This document shows positions 28,851 to 38,168 of a DNA stretch of 64,000 bases, in pieces. Position numbers and translations under genes: made by a program. Under the pieces are notes generated by a model, which was not told where the DNA came from, did no database searches, and worked only from the letters and a program-made list of their open reading frames with translations. Origin of the DNA: Flavobacteria bacterium RIFCSPLOWO2_12_FULL_35_11 (GTDB taxonomy: Bacteria > Bacteroidota > Bacteroidia > Flavobacteriales > Flavobacteriaceae). Position 1 is the first letter of the stretch; each line of letters begins with the position of its first letter. Location: positions 1 to 64,000 of the forward strand of contig MGWK01000007.1 of assembly GCA_001800975.1 (NCBI GenBank), read 5' to 3'.

Positions 28851-29809
28851 TTGTCGGCGACCATTTTAAAGTTCAACACAAATATACTTCCTATGAATGC
28901 AGGAACGGCGAAATTTAACAGCCACATAAAAGTAGTGATTGACACTATTGTTAGCGGATTTACATGGATAAAATTGAAGATAAATACCGCAACAGAACCT
29001 TTAATCACCCAATCAAAAATGGCAAGGCCGGGAATGATGGATGCGATAAAATAGGTGCTAAAAATAAGGCTCAGGAGCGTAAAATAAGCTGCTTCAATAT
29101 GAAAAAGTCTTAATAAAAAGTAAAACTGATGTGAAAAAACCAGATAGCGAAACAAAGAATAAGCCAATGTTTTCGCCTGAATTTTCAGCGGTAATTCTTT
29201 AGAATAACTGAGAATTTTAAAGGTTAATTCTGTCATTTTTTTTGTGATTCCGAAATACTTTCCAATTAAAAAAAGCAACAATAAAACACTTAAAACAAGA
29301 AAGAATCTGGGTGCGTTAAATGAGAATATTTCAACTTCAAAATAAAAACTCAAAAAGAACATCCCGAAAATTCCGAAAAATACGGTGACGGCTAGCTGAC
29401 TTAAATTTCCGATCAGGTTTAAGACCAAGATTTTTTTTCTCAAATTCTTTTCAAAATATAAGGCTTTTGCACCGTATTCCCCAATTCTGTTTGGTGTAAT
29501 CAGAGAGGCGGTTAAGGATGCAAAACACTGTTCAGAAGCTTCAAAAAACGTGAATTTTTTTTCATTGGAAACCAATGTCTTCCATTTAAATATTTCCAAA
29601 ATCCAATTAACATCTGTAAATAAAAGCAACAGCAAAAGCAGCCAGCTGTTTTTAGAAAAAAGCACAAAAAATTGATGTTTTAGTTGTGTAAATGACAAAA
29701 GTTCATTGTTGGTCAACTGCTGAAATATAAAATAAAACGCGCCGGTAACTATCGCTAATTTTAGCATCAAAAAAAATGGGCGTTTGTATTTGTGTAAGAT
29801 ATTGTACAT
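28847..29809 (-). CDS. Lysylphosphatidylglycerol synthase/flippase-like membrane protein
   Basis: A 320-residue integral membrane protein with about 7-8 helices, of the UPF0104/YbhN group (flippase-like domain of MprF-type proteins). Landmarks are FTDVNWILEIFKWKTLV, ASLTASLITPNRIGEYGAKA and PGLAIFDWVIKGSVAVF. No synthase domain is present. Being translationally coupled to a GT2 gene suggests they act on one lipid-linked glycan. It is divergent from ruvC. Confidence 0.82.
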   Translation of the reverse strand: MYNILHKYKRPFFLMLKLAIVTGAFYFIFQQLTNNELLSFTQLKHQFFVLFSKNSWLLLLLLLFTDVNWILEIFKWKTLVSNEKKFTFFEASEQCFASLTASLITPNRIGEYGAKALYFEKNLRKKILVLNLIGNLSQLAVTVFFGIFGMFFLSFYFEVEIFSFNAPRFFLVLSVLLLLFLIGKYFGITKKMTELTFKILSYSKELPLKIQAKTLAYSLFRYLVFSHQFYFLLRLFHIEAAYFTLLSLIFSTYFIASIIPGLAIFDWVIKGSVAVFIFNFIHVNPLTIVSITTFMWLLNFAVPAFIGSIFVLNFKMVADK

Positions 29810-29833
29810 TTGGTTTTACAAATAAACAACTAA

Positions 29834-30388
29834 TTGAGTACAGAAAAAATCATATTGGGAATTGATCCGGGAACCACCATCATGGGTTTTGGGTTGATAA
29901 AAATTATCAATAAAAATATGGAATTAATTCGGATGGATGAATTGATGCTCAAAAAATATGACGACCATTATTTAAAGCTAAAACTGATTTTTGAACACAC
30001 CATTCAACTTATAGATACGTATCATCCCGATGAAATTGCGATAGAGGCGCCTTTTTTCGGAAAAAATGTACAGTCTATGTTAAAATTGGGACGCGCACAA
30101 GGCGTTGCGATGGCTGCAGGTTTGTCGAGAGAAATTCCGATTACTGAATATTCGCCAAAAAAAATAAAAATGGCCATTACCGGCAACGGAAATTCGAGTA
30201 AAGAGCAAGTCGCCAAAATGTTGCAAAGTTTGCTGAAAATTAAGGAATTGCCAACAAATCTGGATTCCACAGACGGTTTGGCCGCTGCGGTTTGTCATTT
30301 TTACAATGGCGGAAATACAACTTCAGAAAAAAATTATACAGGCTGGGATGCTTTTGTGAAACAAAATGGAAAACGCGTGAATAAATAA
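29834..30388 (+). CDS. ruvC: Holliday junction resolvase RuvC
   Basis: Endonuclease that cuts Holliday junctions with RuvAB. The first catalytic Asp is in ILGIDPGTTIMGFG (near residue 10), the second acidic residue in IAIEAPFFGKNVQSMLKLGR, and the last pair in STDGLAAAVCHFY. Length 184 aa is normal. The start codon is TTG (29834), giving MSTEKIILGIDPG; no ATG exists at a suitable position. Confidence 0.96.
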   Translation: MSTEKIILGIDPGTTIMGFGLIKIINKNMELIRMDELMLKKYDDHYLKLKLIFEHTIQLIDTYHPDEIAIEAPFFGKNVQSMLKLGRAQGVAMAAGLSREIPITEYSPKKIKMAITGNGNSSKEQVAKMLQSLLKIKELPTNLDSTDGLAAAVCHFYNGGNTTSEKNYTGWDAFVKQNGKRVNK

Positions 30389-30410
30389 TTGAAAAATCTC
30401 AATTCCAACT

Positions 30411-30698
30411 TTAAACTATCACATCACATTCGTAAGTTTCGCATTTTTTCTCAATCACCAATTTTCTGTGTTCCCGAAAAAGTTGATATTCTTTGGAAGA
30501 TTCCAACCGGTCTTTATCCTCTTTCGAATTCCAATATTCAACCAAAAAATACTTATTTTCTTCGACCCTGTCTTTAAAAATATGAAAATGATCTAAGCCT
30601 GCGGGTTTTGCCTCTGTCAATTCCTCGAATTTTTGAAGTTCAACAAATGTAATTCCCTCCCCGTCTTTAACCTTAAATGAAACGATATATGCATACAT
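30411..30698 (-). CDS. ABM-type (dimeric alpha/beta barrel) monooxygenase-like protein
   Basis: A 95-residue ferredoxin-like protein. YIVSFKVKDGEGITFVELQ, LDHFHIFKDRVEENKYFLVE and YQLFREHRKLVIEK follow the antibiotic biosynthesis monooxygenase (ABM/YgiN) pattern, including the central Phe-His and the EYWNSKED segment. Substrate unknown. The stop is 22 bases from the convergent ruvC stop. Confidence 0.72.
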   Translation of the reverse strand: MYAYIVSFKVKDGEGITFVELQKFEELTEAKPAGLDHFHIFKDRVEENKYFLVEYWNSKEDKDRLESSKEYQLFREHRKLVIEKKCETYECDVIV

Positions 30699-31165
30699 AA
30701 CTTGTCGGTTTTCTCAAATTTACGACACGCTTTTCAAAAAAAGGGTAACAAAAATCACTTTTCTCAATTTTTTAAAAAGTATAAATTAAAGTGAACATAG
30801 AATTGTAAAAAGAAAAATGGTTTTAAAGTAAATATGGTTTGTTAAAATAAATCATTGAGGTAACGTATTTAAAATTTTCAGGAAATAATGATAGCATAAA
30901 ATGGAATTGAAGTGCTGAAAATTAAATATTTATTTAGAATTAATTTAAATTGATTGTTTTGCCAATTTTTTTTTAATCATTTATTATTTAGATATAAATT
31001 TAATTTTATAACTTTATTATCCCAAATAAAATAATAGTTTCATTTAATTTATTCATTTCCCCAGTTTCACGTCTTTTTAATTTATAAAGCCCCTTTTTAT
31101 GTAAAATTTTAGCGATAGAATTTTATGGTTTAAGGATTGTATTTATTAATTTAATTTTATATATT
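30699..31165. other. AT-rich intergenic region before an unknown lipoprotein
   Basis: A 467-base spacer, about 80 percent A+T. No open frame of credible length, RNA gene or strong hairpin was seen. It must hold the divergent promoters of the ABM-like gene and the lipoprotein; I could not identify a convincing TTG/TAnnTTTG pair for the latter. Confidence 0.4.
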
Positions 31166-32050
31166 ATGAAGAAGTTTAGATTATTTTCAGTATTGCTATT
31201 AAGCGGGTTACTTGCTGTAAGTTGCTCGGACGATGAGATTATTTCGTCAACAGACGATGCGATGAACGTTAAAGGTTCTGAAACATTCGCTAAAGATGTA
31301 GCACTAAGTGGTGCACATTACAACCTTAACATTATAGGTGTTCAGAATCCTAAGACTGCAGTTATGGACGGTTCTAACGGACATGTCATTTTTGTTGGAT
31401 TAGGCAGTAAAAATGCAGAAGATTTTGTTACAACACGAATTTATTTGTATGATAGTGAATTAAGTACCGATTCGGACGCTGATTTTCGGGTGCTTGATGC
31501 TAACGGAACAGATGGAGAAGCTTCATTTGAACTTCCAAAACCTGGCTATGATGCTTATGTACTTCCATCATCTGAACCTGTTATGTCGGACTACTCAATA
31601 TATGTTAGACCGTTAGGAAAACCAGGAGGATGGTCAACAATTACAACTTGTGCAGATCTTATCAATCAAACGGATCTTTTCGGTATGCTTCCTGCCGCTG
31701 ACCAGAAGACTGTTAAGAATGTAACTGATGGTGTTACTGGTGCTTATTGTTCTGTTGAACAAGTAGGTGCAGATGTTACATTGCGCACTAAAGGAAAAAC
31801 TACTTTTGCAAATGTAACGGCAGAGTTAACAAGCATTGTTTTTAAAATTGAAATTTGGATAGATGCAAATGATAATGATGTAGTTGACGAAGGTGAAGTT
31901 ACTATTTATTATGTTCGAGTTCCAATATTTGATGATATGATAGACGGTGAATACTGGAAATATGATAATAATGGATTAAAATTATTACAATGCCGTTTCT
32001 ATCCTTTTGGAACTGATGTATCATTGAGTGACCTTACTTCAGGCTGGTAA
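31166..32050 (+). CDS. Unknown secreted lipoprotein with a Ca-binding-like loop
   Basis: A 294-residue protein not recognised as a known family. The signal peptide MKKFRLFSVLLLSGLLAVSC ends in a lipobox (Cys20), followed by the acidic SDDEIISSTDD, the usual surface-export type start of Bacteroidota lipoproteins. The rest is Asp/Gly/Thr-rich and probably beta-sandwich. IWIDANDNDVVDEGEVTIYY near residue 235 resembles a dockerin/EF-hand-type calcium loop (DxNxDxxxDxGE). Three Cys occur in the mature part. It stands alone between a long AT-rich leader and a strong terminator, so it may be independently and highly expressed. Codon choice (more GCA, GTT, CTT) differs slightly from neighbours. Confidence 0.8.
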   Translation: MKKFRLFSVLLLSGLLAVSCSDDEIISSTDDAMNVKGSETFAKDVALSGAHYNLNIIGVQNPKTAVMDGSNGHVIFVGLGSKNAEDFVTTRIYLYDSELSTDSDADFRVLDANGTDGEASFELPKPGYDAYVLPSSEPVMSDYSIYVRPLGKPGGWSTITTCADLINQTDLFGMLPAADQKTVKNVTDGVTGAYCSVEQVGADVTLRTKGKTTFANVTAELTSIVFKIEIWIDANDNDVVDEGEVTIYYVRVPIFDDMIDGEYWKYDNNGLKLLQCRFYPFGTDVSLSDLTSGW

Positions 32051-32088
32051 TAGAAAAGACATAAACATAAAGTAATTACAATAGAATT

Positions 32089-32120
32089 AAGGGCTGATGT
32101 TTTTCATCAGCCCTTTTTTT
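32089..32120 (+). terminator. Rho-independent terminator after the lipoprotein
   Basis: The arms AAGGGCTGATG (32089-32099) and CATCAGCCCTT (32105-32115) enclose a TTTTT loop, followed by a T run. Strong. Confidence 0.92.
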
Positions 32121-32359
32121 ATCCAATTGGTAATCTGGGGGTTTCTTCATATGGTAACTATATTAAACAAAATACTAACTTAATTTAATCTCCGGTAATA
32201 TAAAATCGAAAAAATTAGGATTGTGTTTTTGACAATAAAAACATATAAAATATTGAAAAGCCCGAGTTGACTCTTTTGTGAATTGTAAAACAAGCATACT
32301 TGTGGTTGTTAATTAGATTATTAAAAAAACGTATATTTAGCTCTTCATAAATAATTATT

Positions 32360-33505
32360 TTGGCTGGAATCTATATACACATACCGTTTTGTAAACAAGC
32401 GTGTTATTATTGCGATTTTCATTTTTCGACTTCATTAAAAAGAAAAGAAGATATGTTGATTGCGATAAAACGTGAATTGGAGCTTAGAAAAGACGAACTC
32501 AATAAGGAGAAAATTGAAACCATTTATTTTGGCGGAGGAACGCCTTCTATATTGAAAATTGACGAATTGCGAATGCTGATCGACACCATTTATGAAAATT
32601 ATGAAGTGGTTGATGATGCGGAAATTACCTTGGAAGCAAATCCCGATGATTTGTCCTCCAAAAAAATTAAGGAACTCGCAAAACTTCCAATAAACCGATT
32701 AAGCATTGGAATTCAGTCTTTTTTTAATGACGATTTAAAATTTATGAATCGGGCGCATACTGCCGAAGAATCGAAAAAATGTTTAACGGAAGCCACCAAA
32801 TATTTCGACAATATTAGCATCGATTTAATTTACGGCGTGCCCAATATGAGCAACGAAAAATGGCTGTCGAATTTAAAACAGGCATTCGATTTTAATATTC
32901 CGCATATTTCCAGTTATGCGTTAACTGTGGAAGAAAAAACAGTCTTGCATAAGTTGATTGAAAAAGGAAAAGTTCCTCCGGTTGATGAAAATTTGGCATT
33001 GGAACATTACAATATTTTGGTTGCGGAAACCGAAAAACGTGGTTATGTCCAATACGAAATTTCAAATTTCGGGAATCCGGCTTATTTTTCGAAACACAAT
33101 ACTTCCTACTGGTTTGGCGATAAATATTTGGGAATTGGTCCTTCAGCACACTCTTTTAACGGTTTTGAAAGAAGCTGGAATGTTTCAAACAACACAAAAT
33201 ACATCAAAGCTTTGCTTGCCGATGAATTGCCTTCAGAAAAAGAGCAGCTTTCAGAAATAAACAGGTTTAATGAATATATAATGACGGGTTTGCGCACCAT
33301 TTGGGGCGTTTCTTTTCAAAAAATTGAAAAAGAATTTGGCGCGATGTATTTGCAAGATTTAAAAAAAAGCGCAGAACGCCATATAAAATCAGGTTTGTTG
33401 GAAATTGAGCTGCGTTCCTTTTCGGGAAAAGTTTTGGTCACCACCAAAAAAGGCAAATTTTTAGCAGATGGAATTGCTTCCGATTTATTTAAAATAAGTT
33501 CTTGA
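32360..33505 (+). CDS. hemW: Radical SAM heme chaperone HemW
   Basis: A 381-residue radical SAM protein of the HemN-like HemW group, which binds heme and helps insert it into respiratory enzymes. IHIPFCKQACYYCDF carries the cluster motif CxxxCxxC (Cys11, Cys15, Cys18), with Cys-x-Phe-type ending CDF typical of HemW/HemN. IYFGGGTPSIL, RLSIGIQSFFNDDL and SYWFGDKYLGIGPSAHSF are also conserved. The start is TTG at 32360, directly before MAGIYIHIPFC; there is no ATG nearby. Confidence 0.92.
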   Translation: MAGIYIHIPFCKQACYYCDFHFSTSLKRKEDMLIAIKRELELRKDELNKEKIETIYFGGGTPSILKIDELRMLIDTIYENYEVVDDAEITLEANPDDLSSKKIKELAKLPINRLSIGIQSFFNDDLKFMNRAHTAEESKKCLTEATKYFDNISIDLIYGVPNMSNEKWLSNLKQAFDFNIPHISSYALTVEEKTVLHKLIEKGKVPPVDENLALEHYNILVAETEKRGYVQYEISNFGNPAYFSKHNTSYWFGDKYLGIGPSAHSFNGFERSWNVSNNTKYIKALLADELPSEKEQLSEINRFNEYIMTGLRTIWGVSFQKIEKEFGAMYLQDLKKSAERHIKSGLLEIELRSFSGKVLVTTKKGKFLADGIASDLFKISS

Positions 33506-33577
33506 TTTATATGTAATTATAGTTACAGAATGCTATTTGTTATCGCTATAACTTTGCCGAAAATTAAATAGTTAATT

Positions 33578-33952
33578 ATGGAAATACAAATAAAATTTGA
33601 TGAAAACGGCAGAATTGTTCCATTTATGAATGGTGCGGAAATTACCATGAATGAATCTCCTTTTTTAATATTTTTGGCAACCGCAGGAATGTGTTCAGCA
33701 GTATTTGTACGATCGTTTATGCAACAAAGAGGATTGCCTTTTCAGGAAGTGGGAATTACGCAAAAAATGAATTACAACAGAATGACCAATATGGTTAACG
33801 ACATTGATATGGTTGTTGATTTACCGGCTAATTTTCCGGAAAAATATGTGAGTGCCATTAAAAATGTAATCGCGCAATGTCCGGTTAAACGTCATTTGGC
33901 AGAACCGCCAACATTTAATGTGATTGCGAATTTAAGTGCAATATCAGAATAA
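33578..33952 (+). CDS. OsmC/Ohr family protein
   Basis: A 124-residue thiol peroxidase-type protein. The two redox Cys expected are Cys39 (TAGMCSAVF) and Cys101 (AQCPVKRHL). The basic pattern matches the YhfA/OsmC subgroup. It likely reduces organic hydroperoxides or handles sulfur compounds. TAACTTTG at 33549-33556 is a possible -7 promoter element. A clear terminator follows. Confidence 0.88.
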   Translation: MEIQIKFDENGRIVPFMNGAEITMNESPFLIFLATAGMCSAVFVRSFMQQRGLPFQEVGITQKMNYNRMTNMVNDIDMVVDLPANFPEKYVSAIKNVIAQCPVKRHLAEPPTFNVIANLSAISE

Positions 33953-33968
33953 TAATTTAATCAAATTC

Positions 33969-34000
33969 AAAAAAAGCAGCTGTTAAAAGCTGCTTTTTTT
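33969..34000 (+). terminator. Terminator after the OsmC-family gene
   Basis: A7 GCAGCT (33969-33981), a loop GTTAAA, and AGCTGC T7 (33988-34000). Symmetric tracts allow bidirectional action, though only the plus strand needs it. Confidence 0.88.
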
Positions 34001-34076
34001 ATACCTAAAACACAAAATATTTTGGTAATTTTAGAGTCTTAGGAACTATTATTGCTAAAAATTTAAATAATTTGGT

Positions 34077-34436
34077 ATGAATATCGAAGAATTTAGGGAA
34101 TATTGCCTTTCTAAAAATCATGTGACCGAAAGTTTTCCTTTTGATGAAGAAACTTTGGTATTTAAAGTAGCGGGAAAAATGTTTGCTTTGGCAGGTTTGG
34201 AGCATCATCCGGCAACGGTAAGTTTAAAATGCGATCCTGAAAAAGCGTTGGAGCTGCGCGAGGAATACGACGAAATTACTCCCGGATATCATATGAATAA
34301 AATGCATTGGAATACCGTAATCATTGATGGCAATTTATCGCATAAATTAATCAGGGAATTAATCGATGATTCTTACAATTTGGTGGTAAAAGGACTGCCA
34401 AAAAAGCAGCAAAAAGATTTTGGGTTGCAAAGTTGA
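34077..34436 (+). CDS. MmcQ/YjbR family DNA-binding-fold protein
   Basis: A 119-residue protein with MNIEEFREYCLSKNHVTESF, then ETLVFKVAGKMFALAGLE, LKCDPEKALELREEYDEITP, and HWNTVIIDGNLSHKLIRELI. This is the MmcQ/YjbR (CyaY-like fold) pattern. Role unknown; the family is widespread and often stand-alone. Confidence 0.88.
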   Translation: MNIEEFREYCLSKNHVTESFPFDEETLVFKVAGKMFALAGLEHHPATVSLKCDPEKALELREEYDEITPGYHMNKMHWNTVIIDGNLSHKLIRELIDDSYNLVVKGLPKKQQKDFGLQS

Positions 34437-34490
34437 AAGCTTAAATAGAATACCTTTAGTCTCTATTCTTTTTTCTAACCAAGAATGAAG

Positions 34491-35342
34491 CTAAGTGGCA
34501 AATTGTTTCCTTCTGTAATCAGAAGGCGTAACTCCTTTTATGGATTTAAACTTCCTGTTAAAATTGGCCAAATTATTAAATCCGGACTTATAAGAAATTT
34601 CGGTGATGTTTAAATCGTTGTTTTTGGTCAGCAATTTACACGCATTTCCTATTCTGATATCAATCAAAAAATTCACAAAAGTTTTGTTGGTTCGCTGTTT
34701 AAAATACCTGCAAAAGGCATTGGGCGTCATATTCGCAATGTCGGCAACATTGTCTAAGGTAACTTCTTTGTGAAAATTATTCATGGTGTATTGAAAAATA
34801 TCGCTCATCCGTTTCCCTTCATCACCATCATATTTTTTTAGGTTTATCAAAGACGACAATGTTTCTTTTTCGGCATCTGAAATTAAAGACAGAATTGATA
34901 AAAATGAGGTAAACTGTTTGTATTTTGAATAGTTATCAATTTTTGTCAGTAACAAGGAAAGTTCCGGTTTGTTGGAAAGTACCTCAAAACCTAAAACAGC
35001 ATCGTAAAAAAAGGCGTTGAAATGTTCAAATTCGGGCAAATTAAAAAAATGTTCTCCGTAGGAATTTTTTGAAAAAAACAAAGATATCATTACAGTTTCT
35101 TGCTCAAAGGCAGCATCTCTTTTAAAAATATGCGGCAAATTTTCACCGATTACAAAAATGTCATTTTTTTTAAATTCCCCTACACAATCGCCTATAATAT
35201 AAGTGCCTTCGCCTTCAACAAATATACTTATTTGAATTTCCTGATGTTGGTGCAGTTTTTCATAAAATGACTCGCCATCATATTTTTGAATGTATAAAGT
35301 TACATTCTCAGGTTTCGGAATTTTAAATGGCAATACCTTCAT
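34491..35342 (-). CDS. AraC family transcriptional regulator of the hydroxyproline operon (proposed)
   Basis: A 283-residue regulator. N-terminal cupin-type ligand domain (about 1-130; HQHQEIQISIFVEGEGTYII, then GDCVGEFKKNDIFVIG) and C-terminal double helix-turn-helix (about 180-283; VADIANMTPNAFCRYFKQRT and ITEISYKSGFNNLANFNRKF, then KGVTPSDYRR). It is divergent from the hydroxyproline operon across 273 bases, so local control of that operon is the best guess. The inducer is not known; hydroxyproline or a pathway intermediate is likely. Confidence 0.9.
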   Translation of the reverse strand: MKVLPFKIPKPENVTLYIQKYDGESFYEKLHQHQEIQISIFVEGEGTYIIGDCVGEFKKNDIFVIGENLPHIFKRDAAFEQETVMISLFFSKNSYGEHFFNLPEFEHFNAFFYDAVLGFEVLSNKPELSLLLTKIDNYSKYKQFTSFLSILSLISDAEKETLSSLINLKKYDGDEGKRMSDIFQYTMNNFHKEVTLDNVADIANMTPNAFCRYFKQRTNKTFVNFLIDIRIGNACKLLTKNNDLNITEISYKSGFNNLANFNRKFKSIKGVTPSDYRRKQFAT

Positions 35343-35615
35343 TTCTGCTAAATATACGTCGAAATTAATCTATTTTTTTGATTAAATGATAAATATAAGG
35401 TAAAATACTATTATGAATAGATAAAAAAAAAGCTAGTGCCATAGCTTAGAAAGTATAAATTTGGTTTTAAAGTTAATAGGTCAGAAGACCGAAGTTCATT
35501 AGTTTTTTGGATACTAGAATAATTCGGATGTCTGAAATGAATATTGGCAAGGAAAAACTTAGCGCTTAAAACTTAAAGCTTACAACTAAAAAAAACAAAC
35601 ATACAATTAAAAGTA

Positions 35616-36521
35616 ATGATTATGAGCATACAATGGAACGGCGTAATGCCAGCAGTTACAACAAAATTCACGGATGAAGATATCTTGGATTTGGTGAATT
35701 TTGAAAAAAATATCAACGCACAATTGGCAGCTGGCGTCAATGGAATTATCCTTGGCGGCACTTTGGGTGAAGCCAGCACACTTACTGCCGATGAAAAAAG
35801 AATCCTGATAAAAAAAACGGTAGAAATTGTAAAAGGCAAAGTTCCGGTGATTATCAATATTGCCGAACAATCCACAACTGGCGCTATTGAAGCGGTTCGC
35901 AAAGCTGAAGAATATGGGGCAAACGGATTGATGTTGTTGCCGCCGATGCGTTACAAAGCCGATTCCAGGGAAACGGTCACCTATTTTAAAAAAATAGCCA
36001 AAAGTACTTCGCTGCCAATTATGATTTACAACAATCCGGTCGATTATGGCATTGAAGTTACTTTGGATATGTTTTCAGCATTGATGGAATGCGAAAATAT
36101 TCAGGCAGTGAAAGAATCTACCCGTGATATTTCAAATGTGACGAGAATGAAAACGCGTTTTGGCGACCGTTTTAAAATTTTATGTGGCGTTGACACCTTG
36201 GCCTTAGAGAGTTTATTGATGGGCGCAGATGGTTGGGTTGCCGGTTTGGTTTGTGCTTTTCCTGATGAAACTGTTGCCATTTATAAATTGGCAAAAGCAG
36301 GAAAAACAAAAGAAGCCATCACCATTTATAGTTGGTTTTTACCTTTGTTGGAGTTGGATATAAACACTAAATTGGTGCAAAATATTAAATTGGCGGAAGT
36401 GGCTACAGGAATAGGAACGGAAAATGTCAGGGAACCACGTTTGCCATTGGTAGGCGAAGAAAGAATTCGAGTTTTGGCAATTATTGAAAAAGCGTTGAAA
36501 AATAGACCGAAAATCAAGTGA
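35616..36521 (+). CDS. 1-pyrroline-4-hydroxy-2-carboxylate deaminase (DapA family)
   Basis: A 301-residue class I aldolase-fold enzyme. The Schiff-base Lys166 (QAVKEST) and Tyr138 (PIMIYNNP) of the DHDPS family are present, as is GGTLGEASTLTADEK. Alone this would only say DapA-like, but the operon supplies the specific reaction: deamination of the cyclic imine to alpha-ketoglutarate semialdehyde. The ATG at 35616 is followed by another at 35622 (MSIQWNG), either of which may be used. It is the first gene of the operon. Confidence 0.85.
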   Translation: MIMSIQWNGVMPAVTTKFTDEDILDLVNFEKNINAQLAAGVNGIILGGTLGEASTLTADEKRILIKKTVEIVKGKVPVIINIAEQSTTGAIEAVRKAEEYGANGLMLLPPMRYKADSRETVTYFKKIAKSTSLPIMIYNNPVDYGIEVTLDMFSALMECENIQAVKESTRDISNVTRMKTRFGDRFKILCGVDTLALESLLMGADGWVAGLVCAFPDETVAIYKLAKAGKTKEAITIYSWFLPLLELDINTKLVQNIKLAEVATGIGTENVREPRLPLVGEERIRVLAIIEKALKNRPKIK

Positions 36522-36573
36522 TAATTTAAGGTAAAAAACACCAAAAAATCCAACATACTAAAATACAAAGCAA

Positions 36574-38157
36574 ATGATTACAGGAAAAAACCACATTGGA
36601 AATCTGCTGGCATCAACAGGGAAAGTAACATTTAAAACATTCAATCCGCAGGAAAACAAGGAGAACGATGTTGTTTTTTCTGAAGCTTCATCAGCAGAAA
36701 TTGAGATGGCAGTTGAGCTGGCATCAGAGGCTTTTAAGGTATTTCGAAATATTTCAGGAGTCAAAAAAAGTGAATTTTTAAACCAAATCGCCAATGAAAT
36801 TGAAGCGTTGGGCGATGAGCTGATAAAAACGTATTGCTTAGAATCCGGTTTGACGGAAGGCAGGGCAACTGGCGAAAGAGGAAGAACTATTTTTCAGTTG
36901 CGCACCTTTGCCAATTTGGTAAAAGAAGGATCTTGGGTGGAGGCAACTATTGATACTGCCGATCCAAACCGTCAACCTATTCCAAAAGTTGACATTCGCA
37001 AAATGTTAATTCCAATCGGCCCTGTAGTTGTTTTTGGCGCGAGTAACTTTCCGTTGGCCTATTCTACGGCAGGCGGAGACACGGCGGCAGCATTCGCTGC
37101 CGGTTGTCCGGTTATTGTAAAATCGCATCCAATGCACGCCGGAACAGGTGAGTTGGTATCTTCAGCAATCATAAATGCTGCCGAAAAAACCGGAATGCCA
37201 AATGGTGTATTTTCAAATTTAAACAGCAGCGGCATTGAAGTTGGCGTTACATTGGTGAAACATCCTCAAGTAAAAGCGGTAGGTTTTACGGGAAGCGTTG
37301 GCGGCGGAAGGGCTTTGTACAATATGGCTTCACAACGCGCGGAACCCATTCCTGTTTTTGCCGAAATGGGAAGCGTAAATCCGGTGATCATTTTACCGGA
37401 AGCCGCAAAAAATAAGGGAACTGAATGGGCAAAGACTTATGCTGGTTCCATCACGTTAAGTTCTGGACAATTTTGTACAAATCCCGGATTAATATTGGGA
37501 ATTAAAGGACCCGATTTAACCAATTTTATTCAAAAATTATCGAAAGAAATTGTCAAAATTGAACCTACTTGTATGTTGCATCCAAACATCATTGGCGCTT
37601 ATGAAACCAAAAAAGCGACCATGCAAAAACAAGTAGGTTTGCAAACTGCGTCAAGTTTTTCCGATGAAATCGCCGCCAATTATGGACGCCAGGCCATTAC
37701 AACTGTTGAAGGCGCCACTTTTTTACAAAACACAGCCTTGCATCAGGAAGTTTTCGGACCATTTTCTATGGTGGTTCAGTGCGAAAATGCACAGCAATTG
37801 GAAGAAATTATTGCCAATTTGGAAGGTCAGTTAACGGGAACTGTTTTAGCCGAAAATGAAGAATTGAAAAATTATAGTAAGGTAATAAATGCCCTTCAAA
37901 ACAGGGTTGGACGCATCATTTTTAATGGCGTTCCAACAGGTGTTGAGGTTTGTGCCGCAATGGTTCATGGCGGCCCTTATCCGGCATCAACCGACAGCCG
38001 ATTTACAGCGGTGGGAATCAATTCCATAAAACGTTGGGTGCGTCCGTTTAGTTTCCAAAGCTGGCCAAACGACTTATTGCCCGATGAATTGAAGAATGAA
38101 AATCCGCTGGGAATTTCACGAATCATTGATGGAAAACAAACTTCTGGTAAAATTTAA
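36574..38157 (+). CDS. Alpha-ketoglutarate semialdehyde dehydrogenase
   Basis: A 527-residue aldehyde dehydrogenase, with catalytic Cys301 in SSGQFCTNPGL, general base Glu264 in FAEMGSVNP, and the NAD(P)-binding FTGSVGGGRALY. The length and the motif FGASNFPLAYSTAGGDTAAA match the NADP-type ketoglutarate semialdehyde dehydrogenases seen with hydroxyproline genes. It oxidises the deaminase product to 2-oxoglutarate. It lies 52 bases after the deaminase and 11 before the DUF885 peptidase. Confidence 0.9.
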   Translation: MITGKNHIGNLLASTGKVTFKTFNPQENKENDVVFSEASSAEIEMAVELASEAFKVFRNISGVKKSEFLNQIANEIEALGDELIKTYCLESGLTEGRATGERGRTIFQLRTFANLVKEGSWVEATIDTADPNRQPIPKVDIRKMLIPIGPVVVFGASNFPLAYSTAGGDTAAAFAAGCPVIVKSHPMHAGTGELVSSAIINAAEKTGMPNGVFSNLNSSGIEVGVTLVKHPQVKAVGFTGSVGGGRALYNMASQRAEPIPVFAEMGSVNPVIILPEAAKNKGTEWAKTYAGSITLSSGQFCTNPGLILGIKGPDLTNFIQKLSKEIVKIEPTCMLHPNIIGAYETKKATMQKQVGLQTASSFSDEIAANYGRQAITTVEGATFLQNTALHQEVFGPFSMVVQCENAQQLEEIIANLEGQLTGTVLAENEELKNYSKVINALQNRVGRIIFNGVPTGVEVCAAMVHGGPYPASTDSRFTAVGINSIKRWVRPFSFQSWPNDLLPDELKNENPLGISRIIDGKQTSGKI

Positions 38158-38168
38158 TTTTTTTTCAA

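Noticed and set aside
35616-36521. DapA proper (4-hydroxy-tetrahydrodipicolinate synthase)
   Set aside because: The operon context with Hyp genes and the lack of lysine-pathway neighbours favour the deaminase role, though the fold is the same.
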